A stretch of 64,000 bases of DNA from assembly GCA_031254645.1 (NCBI GenBank), contig JAIRUA010000031.1:1-64000 (forward strand). The letters run 5' to 3'. Below, piece after piece: positions 40,701 to 47,543 of this stretch (the first letter of the stretch is position 1; the number at the start of each line of letters is the position of its first letter). The notes under the pieces are model-generated. The model did not search any database. It was not told where the DNA came from and saw only the letters and a list, made by a program, of their open reading frames with translations. This stretch comes from Dysgonamonadaceae bacterium (lineage in GTDB: Bacteria > Bacteroidota > Bacteroidia > Bacteroidales > Dysgonomonadaceae). Made by a program: the position numbers and the translations under genes.

Positions 40701-41299
40701 ATTGGAGTACGGAGGTTAGTGGTGTCGGTACAACTCCTCCCGGTGTTGGTAACAGCGACTTTTGGGGTAACGGTGAAGTTGGCGGAGATAAGACTAACCG
40801 CGTCGGTACTCCTATTTCTCTCAACAATTGGACTGCTAAAGGTCAGGCTAACAATCCTTGTCCTGCCGGTTGGCGCGTTCCTTCCGATTTTGAAGTTTGG
40901 GATATTTATCGCGGCAATGGTAGCAATATCTATGTTACTACTTATGGCAATGCTTTCACTTCTACCAATGCTAACAGTAATGATTGGCGTTTTCGCGGTG
41001 TGCAGACCAACACTAACACCGCCGGCGGTGTTGTTATTACCAATAATGTTACAGTAGGTGCACCTACTACCACAGGGGCGAAGCTTTTCTTGCCCTCAAA
41101 GGGATATCGTATGCTTAACAATGGTACGTTCGCCCCCTTCACAGGTGAGGACGGTCTCTATTGGAGTAGTGCGTTCTTTAGTTCGACACTCTCACGGGGA
41201 TTCGGCTTTGGCAATGCTGCCGGTACTCTTTTCGTGGTCCCGGGCAGCTACACCACCGGACGTGCAAACGGACTTACAGTGCGCTGTGTTTCAGAATAA
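37721..41299 (+). CDS. Large pilus tip adhesin with two binding modules, locus 2
   Basis: A 1192-residue lipoprotein precursor (lipobox FSGC, Cys23). The first third is Mfa-like, followed by BACON (about 370-450). Module 1 (about 459-725) starts APPGVLGVTAGGRLTLRGS and ends AFAVRCV. An Ig-like stretch (about 727-850) leads into module 2, a FISUMP domain (about 863-1192: NPCPAGWRVPSDFEVW, LFLPSKGYR, LYWSSAFF, LTVRCVSE). Module 1 is a diverged duplicate of the C-terminus of the preceding protein. The expected RAI site is replaced by GSRTTTT (R48). It is the last gene of locus 2. Confidence 0.82.
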   Translation: MSTIKKYRFYTAILLSVFAFSGCIEEISKFPAGNDSEFTVTIDLPGSRTTTTDIGTDYDNNITTIDVLMFDKNNGDRYLGHVFPLLISDVSDATGTKKQFDIKVPNNKEINFVILANARHIVTDPVIASNLEVNNTTKTAVYALLTESLPQIALDWQTWSTTNPIPMWGETITVNTATVTTVSASLLRMLAKINLSLTDVAAEKLQITEVHLCNYHTSGFLAAPATPNPTTTKLTGYDNRLIYAVTGNTIQNEIFLFEVAPPPSPDAPSRPNRLASTCLIVKGHYDGSTDDSYYRIDIRNYPNGSYLGVTRNNVYDIVIQSVTGPGSPTGEIAYDSELININATIRIWQIGYEMEFDYEHYRMVVSESRFHFNSTGTPQQTLRVFSDHPVGWKIEFDDDGSNNWINVSPTTSNNTVNFVDVTINCLPNEALGEKTGRFYITTPGLRKRITVTQDPLDLFAPPGVLGVTAGGRLTLRGSYHYANNEDIKAFADAEFGGLENESVWIVYYKWGSVVAMHSRLTDIALQNDFTSAVIAHTPAGYDRAGLISSIDAITGTTAADREARYNLVPYYTAASNQQTIVDIAAGLGDPCAFATIDAAGTLAGSTWRTPAATAATGRNWNGTAYTHAAGPNQLLFMGVDVGNGIPVAGRMSQRLGERGWFFPLSLFRSPSNVSLNPMGYFWTNTSEGLSFGTFNGRYLNITSFQVIPAASNAASYAFAVRCVSVPANARVTAFVNVMYDFQHQTLTAYDITGTAPTSWQWQVSTSRNGTYTNIPGATNATYVVPVDFIHSSFVNNLPNIGDMVNDELFFKCILTNTTGTVPMTNANALGIEFIRTTNSGQGTGPRPGYGIDANGVRYLEINRGGTLNDGKIKMALLNLGQSGTGAYRNGVRVDTGQSWDDAGNLNNAADLGDFYQWGRIADGHQHTVWSKDATYSNVISPMTGGNNTSSFVQRNFSAQAVNSFGQVTGTGYVGNFITRTDAITSPPESMSNLDWSTEVSGVGTTPPGVGNSDFWGNGEVGGDKTNRVGTPISLNNWTAKGQANNPCPAGWRVPSDFEVWDIYRGNGSNIYVTTYGNAFTSTNANSNDWRFRGVQTNTNTAGGVVITNNVTVGAPTTTGAKLFLPSKGYRMLNNGTFAPFTGEDGLYWSSAFFSSTLSRGFGFGNAAGTLFVVPGSYTTGRANGLTVRCVSE

Positions 41300-41480
41300 A
41301 AATATTCACGATTTTCCCATTGATTTGACTATTTTTCCCGTCGAGCCAAGCCGACAGGCAGGCTTGGCGGAAAGTCAATGCATGCAGCTGTCGATTTTGG
41401 TTACAATACAAGTTACAAGAATGTAGAATAATTTGTCTGCTTATCTACTATATACTTGTAACTTGTAACTAATATAACAA

Positions 41481-41605
41481 TACACACTCAATGTCTTGTC
41501 TGTGTTTTCCCTTTCTTGTGAAGGACTCGCAGAGATGATTATCATCCGGTATTCGTGAGAATATCGGATGATTACTTTATACCTAACGACATTTTAACCC
41601 GTGGC
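41481..41605 (+). ncRNA. Candidate structured RNA element, copy 1
   Basis: A block starting tacacactc contains a 12-base-pair hairpin closed by a GTGA tetraloop (41543-41570) and a tail cctaacgacattttaaccc. A second copy at 56164-56273 keeps the order, the loop and the tail, but the outer stem bases differ in a compensating way. Strand is assumed. The rest of the spacer 41300-41480 holds short acttgta repeats and no gene. Confidence 0.45.
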
Positions 41606-41718
41606 TTTTTAATCTACGGGGTACATTTTTGCTCACTGAATCAAATATGAGTTGCAAAGATAGCAAAAAATCAAAGCGAACAGGAGCATTTCAGGTAAAA
41701 ATATCAAATCTAATTAAT

Positions 41719-41789
41719 CCCCGCTACTGTGCGATTGTATCGTATGGTTTTTTATTTACCACGCGATACAATCGCGCGGTAGCGGCGGG
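41719..41789. repeat. Palindromic element, copy 1 (downstream of vapC)
   Basis: A 71-base quasi-palindrome: ccccgctac, gcgattgtatcg, then cgatacaatcgcg and ggtagcggcggg. It begins a direct-repeat pair with the copy at 42494-42564, and the two bracket the VapBC genes. Confidence 0.8.
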
Positions 41790-41799
41790 ATAGTTAAAG

Positions 41800-42219
41800 T
41801 TACCTCTTGTTGAAAACAAAGTTAAGTCCTTGTATTGTATACTCTTTGAATTTATTGTCAGACGATATGACAGGTACTTTATCAGAAATTGCTTGTGCAA
41901 TAATTAAATGGTCGTTCATATCTTTATGATTTTCGGCGATTTGTAAATCACAGTAAGCAGAGTTGTTTTCTTTTGAAAAATGTACAGTTTCAATATTAAG
42001 TTCTGCAATTTTTTCAATCAAGTCATTTGTATTTTTGTAAGAGTTTTTATAGTTCAACTTGCCTATTCGGAATAATAGTACCATTTCTTGTACCGCAGTA
42101 GAACTCACGAGCAAGGTATTTGCATAATCTTCTAATATCGCTTTAATATCGCAATGAATACTATCTTTTTCGCTAAACAGAATGAATATTAAAACATTGG
42201 TATCTAAATAATAGCGCAT
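41800..42219 (-). CDS. vapC: PIN-domain toxin (VapC-like)
   Basis: A 139-residue PIN-domain ribonuclease. The first acidic motif is YYLDTNVLIF (D6). A conserved Glu lies in STAVQEMVLL. The later acidic cluster is ENHKDMNDHLIIAQA, followed by VISSDNKF. VapC toxins cut RNA, often initiator tRNA, when their antitoxin is lost. A 50-residue antitoxin gene lies 6 bases upstream. The pair sits between two copies of a palindromic repeat. Confidence 0.82.
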   Translation of the reverse strand: MRYYLDTNVLIFILFSEKDSIHCDIKAILEDYANTLLVSSTAVQEMVLLFRIGKLNYKNSYKNTNDLIEKIAELNIETVHFSKENNSAYCDLQIAENHKDMNDHLIIAQAISDKVPVISSDNKFKEYTIQGLNFVFNKR

Positions 42220-42225
42220 ATTTAT

Positions 42226-42378
42226 TTATCTTAAAACTGCTCGCATATCTACGATTGTTCCTACAGATTGCCCACTTCTTAACCATTCGCCAACTTTTGA
42301 AAGCTGTTTTATCTCCTGTGTTGAAGGTGAAGGAGTTTTTTTGTTTTCTGTTTTTTGTTTTTTTGCCGTTGCTGCCAT
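42226..42378 (-). CDS. Small antitoxin partner of the PIN toxin
   Basis: A 50-residue protein starting MAATAKKQKTENKK. The N-terminal part is Lys-rich and the end reads LSKVGEWLRSGQSVGTIVDM. It is encoded just upstream of the PIN-domain gene with a 6-base gap, the usual antitoxin-toxin order. No DNA-binding fold is obvious from so short a sequence; the assignment rests on context and size. A TAACTTTG box at 42408-42415 (- strand) is its likely promoter. Confidence 0.7.
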   Translation of the reverse strand: MAATAKKQKTENKKTPSPSTQEIKQLSKVGEWLRSGQSVGTIVDMRAVLR

Positions 42379-42407
42379 AATCTTTCTGTTTTTTTGATTT
42401 CAGATTG

Positions 42408-42415
42408 CAAAGTTA
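42408..42415 (-). promoter_or_regulatory. Promoter -7 element of the vapBC-like pair
   Basis: On the - strand TAACTTTG fits TAnnTTTG about 30 bases before the antitoxin start. The -33 element is poor. Confidence 0.45.
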
Positions 42416-42493
42416 GCATTTTCCTTTGTAAAATAGAAAAGTCTCAAATAAAATCTTTGATGTTAGATTGAAGTTAATCATAATTTATTTCCT

Positions 42494-42564
42494 TCGCTGC
42501 CACACGATTGTATCGTGTGGTCTTTTATTTTACCACACAATACAATCGCGCGGTAGCGGCGGGG
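42494..42564. repeat. Palindromic element, copy 2 (upstream of the antitoxin)
   Basis: Same element and orientation as 41719-41789: cacacgattgtatcgtgtgg pairs with ccacacaatacaatcgcg and the end is ggtagcggcgggg. A third copy lies inside the gene at 45943. Confidence 0.8.
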
Positions 42565-42573
42565 CAATAAATA

Positions 42574-42601
42574 AATAACCCCCAAGTGATTGGAGGTTAT
42601 T
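42574..42601 (-). terminator. Hairpin left of the locus 3 switch
   Basis: aataaccccc pairs with ggaggttatt with one mismatch around an 8-base loop. On the - strand it is followed by tatttattta, so it can stop transcripts leaving the invertible segment leftward. It lies 12 bases outside the left inverted repeat, as at locus 2. Confidence 0.6.
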
Positions 42602-42613
42602 GACTAAATTATA

Positions 42614-42926
42614 TGTTCGTTTAAAAGCGTCACTTTTTCAACCTTTGCATGGACAATATTTTTATTGTTAGGTTTAATCTTGTGATTATTTTATTTGGTT
42701 TTTATTTTTTATTTGTGTAACAACTACACAAATGTGTTGTTTCCTCTTTATCAAAAGGATATTTACACGCTTGTATATATCCTGATTTTTTAGATACCAG
42801 CGGCGAAGGTAATACATTATTTTCATCTACCAAAATTTTTTCGACATTTTTTTGAATTAATATTTTTGATATAATTATAAAGGGTTGTCGAATTTTGATT
42901 AAAAAAATGACGCTTTTAAACGAACA
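42614..42926. other. Putative invertible promoter segment of pilus locus 3
   Basis: tgttcgtttaaaagcgtca (42614-42632) recurs as its exact reverse complement at 42908-42926. The enclosed 275 bases hold no gene but contain a strong - strand promoter. The first gene of locus 3 starts 88 bases to the right. Such repeats flanking promoters control phase-variable surface genes in Bacteroidales. No recombinase is encoded in the window, so one acting from elsewhere is required. Confidence 0.75.
42804..42834 (-). promoter_or_regulatory. Promoter inside the locus 3 switch, now facing left
   Basis: On the - strand TTTG (42831-42834), exactly 19 bases, then TACCTTCG (42804-42811). It is one base from the TAnnTTTG consensus. 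In the present orientation it points away from the pilus operon (OFF). Confidence 0.65.
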
Positions 42927-43014
42927 TTTTAGCTAAACAATACAAGTACAAAATAATATCGACAATTTTAATTAATTCAATTTGTTGTATTATGCCACCT
43001 AAAACAAAATCATT

Positions 43015-43401
43015 ATGGCAATTCAATTCAGAACAATAGAACGCCCTCAACCGGGCGTAGCCGGCGGCGGTACCAGAAAATTCTACGCCACACCCGTACC
43101 GGGCAGAGAAGTAACTCTCGAAGCACTCACCAGAGCAATCGAACGCAAAAGCACCCTTAGCGGCGCCGATATTCGCGCGGTACTCTACGCTATGGTAGAG
43201 CAAGCGGTTGACGGTTTAGCGGAAGGTCATGCGATTCGTCTTGGCGACTTGGGTAGCCTTCGCATCACACTTAGCAGCGAGGGCAGAAATACGCCCGAAG
43301 AGGTAACCTCATCGGTGATTAGACGAACCAGCGTTATTTTTACGCCCGGTAGAAAAATGCAGGATATGTTGCGAAATGCACGATTTCAGAAGGTCAATTA
43401 G
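43015..43401 (+). CDS. HU-like DNA-binding protein, first gene of locus 3
   Basis: A 128-residue protein of the HU/IHF-like kind common in Bacteroidetes. The order is a beta-rich start (IQFRTIERPQPG), a helical middle (LEALTRAIERKSTLSGADIRAVLYAMVEQAV) and the HU-type block AIRLGDLGSLRITLSSEGRNTPEEV. It should bind or bend DNA. It is the first gene after the invertible promoter and lies directly upstream of a 22-base-spaced palindrome array, so it may regulate the pilus operon. That role is an inference. Confidence 0.8.
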   Translation: MAIQFRTIERPQPGVAGGGTRKFYATPVPGREVTLEALTRAIERKSTLSGADIRAVLYAMVEQAVDGLAEGHAIRLGDLGSLRITLSSEGRNTPEEVTSSVIRRTSVIFTPGRKMQDMLRNARFQKVN

Positions 43402-43482
43402 GAATTATGAATTACGCAAGCGATGAAAATTCATAATTCTTAATTCTTAATTCAAAAATGAGCAGTTACTCTTGGGTAAGAT

Positions 43483-43558
43483 AGTAGCTACTTCGCAGCG
43501 GAATAGTAGCTACTTGTAAGCGAATAAGTAGCTACTTTCAAAGAGATTAGTAGCTACT
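43483..43558. repeat. Four agtagctact palindromes at exact 22-base spacing
   Basis: The perfect 10-base palindrome agtagctact occurs at 43483, 43505, 43527 and 43549. The 12 bases between copies are not conserved. Two helical turns separate the copies, so a protein could bind all four on one face. It lies between the HU-like gene and the major fimbrillin. Confidence 0.9.
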
Positions 43559-43584
43559 AAATTTCAAACAAGACGCAGGTCATA

Positions 43585-43635
43585 GACCTCTGCCGGCAGA
43601 GGTCTTGCAGAGACGTAGCGTGCTACGTCTCTGCA
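43585..43635. repeat. Two perfect hairpins upstream of the locus 3 fimbrillin
   Basis: gacctctgccggcagaggtc (43585-43604) is a perfect palindrome. The next, 43606-43635, has 14-base perfect arms (tgcagagacgtagc and its complement) and a 2-base loop. They may slow polymerase or protect the 5' end of the processed fimbrillin mRNA. Confidence 0.8.
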
Positions 43636-43732
43636 AACAGACTAAACAACAAAAAAATGAAATTAAAAACCGTCCCACAGGACACAACAACAATTAATTA
43701 ATTATTTATTTATTCATTAAAACAAAAACAAG

Positions 43733-44887
43733 ATGAAAATTTTTAGAAATTCAATTTTGGCAGCAGCTGCCTTAGTTTTAGGACTTACAAGCTGTAACAA
43801 CGATGAAGTTGTAGACCACGGTACAAAAACCGTAACTATTAAAATTGCAAGTGCAGCAGCACCCAAAGCCATTCAAGCTCCCGGAACAGCTACTAGTGTT
43901 GTCCTTAACGCTAATGATGGACACATTTTTTTAATTGCTCCCGACAACAGTGTGATTAATAGAGTAGGCTTGAACACTACCCAAGCAGGTGGTACCGGAC
44001 AAGTTCTCAACAGTGTTTCTTCTTCCGCACGTGTTTTCATCGTAGCTAACACGGCTTCCGACGCAGCCGCTAATACGGCGCTTACCACAGCAACTACATT
44101 TGCTCAAATTCAAGCAATCACTACAAGTGTAGCCAGTTACCAAGCGATGTCATACACTGCAGTAGCTGTGTCTAATGTCTCAGGCGCTCCTGTGGCTATC
44201 AGTGTAACATCTCCTTCTACAGCTAATGTAACTGTTGCTCTTTCTCCTGTGATTTCTCGCTTGGAGCTTGTTGACATTACCGGAGGTATATATGGTGCCG
44301 GTAGTGCTAACCAAACCCGTATTACAGGTTTTGAAGTACTCGGAATTGCTTTGGATGCTTATTCTCAAAACTTCACCTACACAGGTACCGGACTTGTAGG
44401 CACAACAGCTCCGGCTCAGCCTTTGTTTGAAGTTAATCAGGTACAGCTTGCATCTTGGACAGGAATTAGTGATTTACAACCATCTGCCGGCGCTTGGTCT
44501 GCTACGAGTACTTATCCTAATCCTACTGATTATCCTGTGTTTGGTCTTGGTTCTAATGTATGGGCATACAATGTTGCCGCAACAGTCAACGCGCCAAGAT
44601 TAGTTATTGCAGTAGCAAACGTAACGGTTGATACATCATCCGACAGTGGCGCAACTTGGACAGCCTCTACCACCTACGCATCGGGAACACATTATCTCAC
44701 TATTGGAAGTTATACAGGCTTCTCCGGTAACTTTGTAAGAGGTAATATCTATAGTATCCCTGCCGGAGCATTGGTATTCAATACCAGCCACCTCCACTCT
44801 ACTCCGAATCCAACGGATATTGACCTGACAGTACAACTAACCATCAATGATTGGGTTCTTAATACACTTACACCCGGATTAGAATAA
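43733..44887 (+). CDS. Major fimbrillin subunit, pilus locus 3
   Basis: A 384-residue shaft pilin. Lipobox LTSC gives Cys21. The processing site aligned with loci 1 and 2 is AAPKAIQAPG, with Lys45 instead of Arg. Shared strands are GHIFLIAPDNSV, SSARVFIVANT and SPVISRLELVDITGG, and the end is LTPGLE. It follows the hairpin pair by about 100 bases. A protease with Lys tolerance, or a different enzyme, would be needed to mature it. Confidence 0.85.
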   Translation: MKIFRNSILAAAALVLGLTSCNNDEVVDHGTKTVTIKIASAAAPKAIQAPGTATSVVLNANDGHIFLIAPDNSVINRVGLNTTQAGGTGQVLNSVSSSARVFIVANTASDAAANTALTTATTFAQIQAITTSVASYQAMSYTAVAVSNVSGAPVAISVTSPSTANVTVALSPVISRLELVDITGGIYGAGSANQTRITGFEVLGIALDAYSQNFTYTGTGLVGTTAPAQPLFEVNQVQLASWTGISDLQPSAGAWSATSTYPNPTDYPVFGLGSNVWAYNVAATVNAPRLVIAVANVTVDTSSDSGATWTASTTYASGTHYLTIGSYTGFSGNFVRGNIYSIPAGALVFNTSHLHSTPNPTDIDLTVQLTINDWVLNTLTPGLE

Positions 44888-45060
44888 AATTGAAAATTAA
44901 TCTACTTTCATTACTCAGAGCAGTAGCGGAGCGATTTCGCTACTGCTCACTAAGAAATAATTTGTGATTATAGGAATACATACACACTCTATTTTAGCCT
45001 TATTCCTAACCTCCCTAAAATAGGAAAAGATTAAATCATTAATTAACAACAGAATAAAAT

Positions 45061-45840
45061 ATGCTTGAACGAACATTTTTTTCATTAACTGTCCTCTTTT
45101 TCCTAAGTGGTATGTTATACGCCCAAAGCGAGTCTTTCACTTTCGACGACTTGCTTCGCGATCTGACTCCCCCCAATATGACCGTAACGGTTACCGATTC
45201 GCAGGGCAACCGCATAGAAAGAGAAATTGCGGTCAACGAATCTACCGGACAGGTGGTGGTTTTGGATGGAACTGCCGCGATGCCCGAGTTCGCCACCTTT
45301 TCTTTCTCCGAACTGGGTGCCAGCTATCTTCCTCGCTTTGCGCTCAAAACCAACCTCCTTTACGGAGCTACCACCACGCCTAATTTAGGCGTAGAATTCC
45401 TGCTCAACAGGTATCTTACATTAGACCTTTCCGTTGGTTGGAATCCCTTCACCTACAGCAACAACAAAAAGTTCAAACACTGGATGCTACAGCCTACGCT
45501 CCGTTACTGGATTCAAGAGCCTTTCAACGGACACTTCATCGGCGGCAGTTTACTGTACAGCAACTTCAACACCGGCGGACTCAGCCTGCCGTTCAACATC
45601 ACACCCGCCTTGAAAGATCAGCGTTTTCGCGGCGACGCTTACAGCGTAAGCTTCCAGTACGGCTATCAGTGGCTTCTATCGCCACGCTGGTCATTTGAAA
45701 CCACTTTCAATGCCGGTTATATGTACCTCGATTACCAAAAATTCGAATGCGGTAACTGCGGCTCAAAGCTCGGGTCTGAAACTAAGCATTATTTTGGTGT
45801 TACCAATGCAGCAGTATCATTTATTTACATCATAAAATAA
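45061..45840 (+). CDS. DUF3575 outer-membrane protein, pilus locus 3
   Basis: A 259-residue protein with a signal peptide (1-21, LYAQ). A short N-terminal extension (about 22-80) has an RIEREIAVNESTGQVVVLDG strand like one in the locus 2 fusion. The DUF3575 beta-barrel-like domain follows (about 95-259: FALKTNLLYGATTTPNLGVEF, WNPFTYSNNKKFKHWMLQP). The CGNCG motif is conserved with CGKCG of the fusion protein. It pairs with the next gene, which carries the OmpA part. The family is regularly linked to type V pili, although its exact job is unknown. Confidence 0.85.
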   Translation: MLERTFFSLTVLFFLSGMLYAQSESFTFDDLLRDLTPPNMTVTVTDSQGNRIEREIAVNESTGQVVVLDGTAAMPEFATFSFSELGASYLPRFALKTNLLYGATTTPNLGVEFLLNRYLTLDLSVGWNPFTYSNNKKFKHWMLQPTLRYWIQEPFNGHFIGGSLLYSNFNTGGLSLPFNITPALKDQRFRGDAYSVSFQYGYQWLLSPRWSFETTFNAGYMYLDYQKFECGNCGSKLGSETKHYFGVTNAAVSFIYIIK

Positions 45841-45844
45841 TGAT

Positions 45845-45940
45845 TAATGGTAAATGTTTAATGATTAATGCCTGACGGCGGAAACCCATTAAACATCAAC
45901 AATTATTAATCATTAATCACTAAACATTAATCATTAAACA
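45845..45940. repeat. Heptamer hairpin (attaatg words) between DUF3575 and DUF3868 genes
   Basis: Left words (taatggtaaatgtttaatgattaatg) pair with right words (cattaaacat, cattaatcac, cattaatcatt). The word set matches the hairpin at 28411-28493. Confidence 0.65.
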
Positions 45941-45942
45941 AG

Positions 45943-47418
45943 ATGAAATATACAGTATTAACAATATTCCTCTTCCTTACCGTAAGCTCCTATTGTAGCC
46001 AAACCGGCGGGGCTCGGGTACAGGTGCTCCAATTCAAAGAGTTCAACGACAGTCTCCACATCACTTACACCATAGATATGGATGCTCGTTCCATCGCTCG
46101 CTACCAAGGGTTAAACATTACCCTCGGTGTGGAAACCGACAGTAATTTGTTGCTCCTGCCGAGCTTCATAGTAACGGGTGATAATAAGGGCAAAGTGCTT
46201 ACGCGCTATCGCAATAATCACCCCCGCTACCGCACGATTGCATCGCGTGGTCATCAAACAGGTCACGCGATGCAATCGCGCGCCGGCGAAACGCATCAAC
46301 AATTCACCATCAGCATACCCTACGAATTATGGATGGACAGCGCCCAAATCAGCGTTCGACAAGAAGTAGCCGATTATCGCGGTCGTACTGTATTCACACA
46401 CTACCTTTTAAGCGGTCGTGTTGAACTGGAGCCGCGTGTACCATACGAAGTACAAACACAGGTAGCGATGCAGACCCCCGAAAGAGTCGACAAAATCATC
46501 GCTCGCCGCGGTCAAGCATTCCTTGATTTCCCTGTCGGTCGTTCGGTTATTCAGCCTAATTTTCGTAGAAACCCCGAAGAGTTAGGAAAAATCGATGACG
46601 CCGTTCGCGAAGTAGTCGGCAATCCCGATGCACAGTTGCAAAGCATTCATATAGAAGGCTTCGCTTCTCCCGAAGGGTCTTGGATACTCAATGACCGCTT
46701 GTCAAGCGCGCGTGCCACTGCTTTGAAAGATTACATCCGTACCCGGTTCAACCTGCCCGAATCCTATTTCAGGGTAACACACGTAGCCGAAGACTGGGAC
46801 GGTTTGGTTGTAATGGTACAAGAGAGCAATTTGCCGGAAAAAGATAGAATACTTGAAATTATTTCCACAATAAGCAGCTACGATGTACGTGAGGCGACTT
46901 TAGTGCACTTAGCCGGCGGCAGACCGTGGAATGTGATGGTTCGCGATATGTTCCCCGAGCTTCGCCGGGTAGAATATCAAATCAACTACACGGTGAGAGA
47001 TTTCGGCGTGCAGGATGCCATTGCTGTGATGGACAGAAATCCGCTCAACCTCTCGCACCTTGAAATGTATCAAGTGGCACAACACTTTGGCAGAGACAGC
47101 GACCGTTTCAATCAGATCATCCTTGACACGGTATTGCGTTACTTCCCCGATGAGGAAACAGCCCATCTGAATGCGGCAGCCTTGTTCATCGAAAATGGCG
47201 AACTCAACACCGCCAAGCGACATTTGGAAAGGGCAGGCAACAGCCCGGAAGCCCTGAACAATCGCGGCATCATCGCCCTGAAAGAAGGCAACCTCGACGA
47301 GGCAGAAGTTTACTTTACCCGCGCTCAACAAGCCGGCAGTGCCGAAGCAGAACATAACCTCAACGAAGTATCGCTCAAGCGTGAGGATAATGTAAGAATG
47401 GAGAGATTTAATAGATAA
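45943..47418 (+). CDS. DUF3868/OmpA/TPR protein, pilus locus 3
   Basis: A 491-residue envelope protein with a signal peptide (about 1-19). A DUF3868 domain comes first (about 23-165: GARVQVLQFKEFNDSLHITY). An OmpA-like domain follows (about 185-300: FPVGRSVIQPNFRRN, GFASPEGSWILNDRLSSARA). TPR-like repeats (about 400-475) end the protein. Residues about 94-116 (PRYRTIASRGHQTGHAMQ...) are foreign: they are encoded by a copy of a palindromic repeat found twice in spacers at 41.7 and 42.5 kb. The insert lies between two beta strands. Locus 2 has the equivalent domains fused to DUF3575. Confidence 0.85.
   Translation: MKYTVLTIFLFLTVSSYCSQTGGARVQVLQFKEFNDSLHITYTIDMDARSIARYQGLNITLGVETDSNLLLLPSFIVTGDNKGKVLTRYRNNHPRYRTIASRGHQTGHAMQSRAGETHQQFTISIPYELWMDSAQISVRQEVADYRGRTVFTHYLLSGRVELEPRVPYEVQTQVAMQTPERVDKIIARRGQAFLDFPVGRSVIQPNFRRNPEELGKIDDAVREVVGNPDAQLQSIHIEGFASPEGSWILNDRLSSARATALKDYIRTRFNLPESYFRVTHVAEDWDGLVVMVQESNLPEKDRILEIISTISSYDVREATLVHLAGGRPWNVMVRDMFPELRRVEYQINYTVRDFGVQDAIAVMDRNPLNLSHLEMYQVAQHFGRDSDRFNQIILDTVLRYFPDEETAHLNAAALFIENGELNTAKRHLERAGNSPEALNNRGIIALKEGNLDEAEVYFTRAQQAGSAEAEHNLNEVSLKREDNVRMERFNR
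46221..46288 (+). repeat. Palindromic element, copy 3, inside the DUF3868 gene
   Basis: cccccgctaccgcacgattg and the complement cacgcgatgcaatcgcgc match the spacer elements at 41719 and 42494. The copy is read through in frame and adds about 23 residues. Confidence 0.8.
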
Positions 47419-47424
47419 ATTGTT

Positions 47425-47540
47425 GATTTGCTTATTTGTTCGGCAAACTATTATCAACTAAATAGCCAACAAATCACCGAATAAACAAATAAACAAATAA
47501 GCAAATCAACAAATCACCGAATCACCGAATAAACAAAAAC
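47425..47540. repeat. Low-complexity repeat spacer (aaataaac / caaatcacc words)
   Basis: About 8-base words (aaataaac, aaatcaac, aatcaccg) are repeated and pair partly with ttgttgatttgcttatttgtt at the left. It separates the DUF3868 and anchor genes. Confidence 0.6.
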
Positions 47541-47543
47541 AAT

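Noticed and set aside
43483..43558. CRISPR array
   Set aside because: The repeated unit is only 10 bases and the gaps 12 bases, with no cas genes; an operator array fits better.
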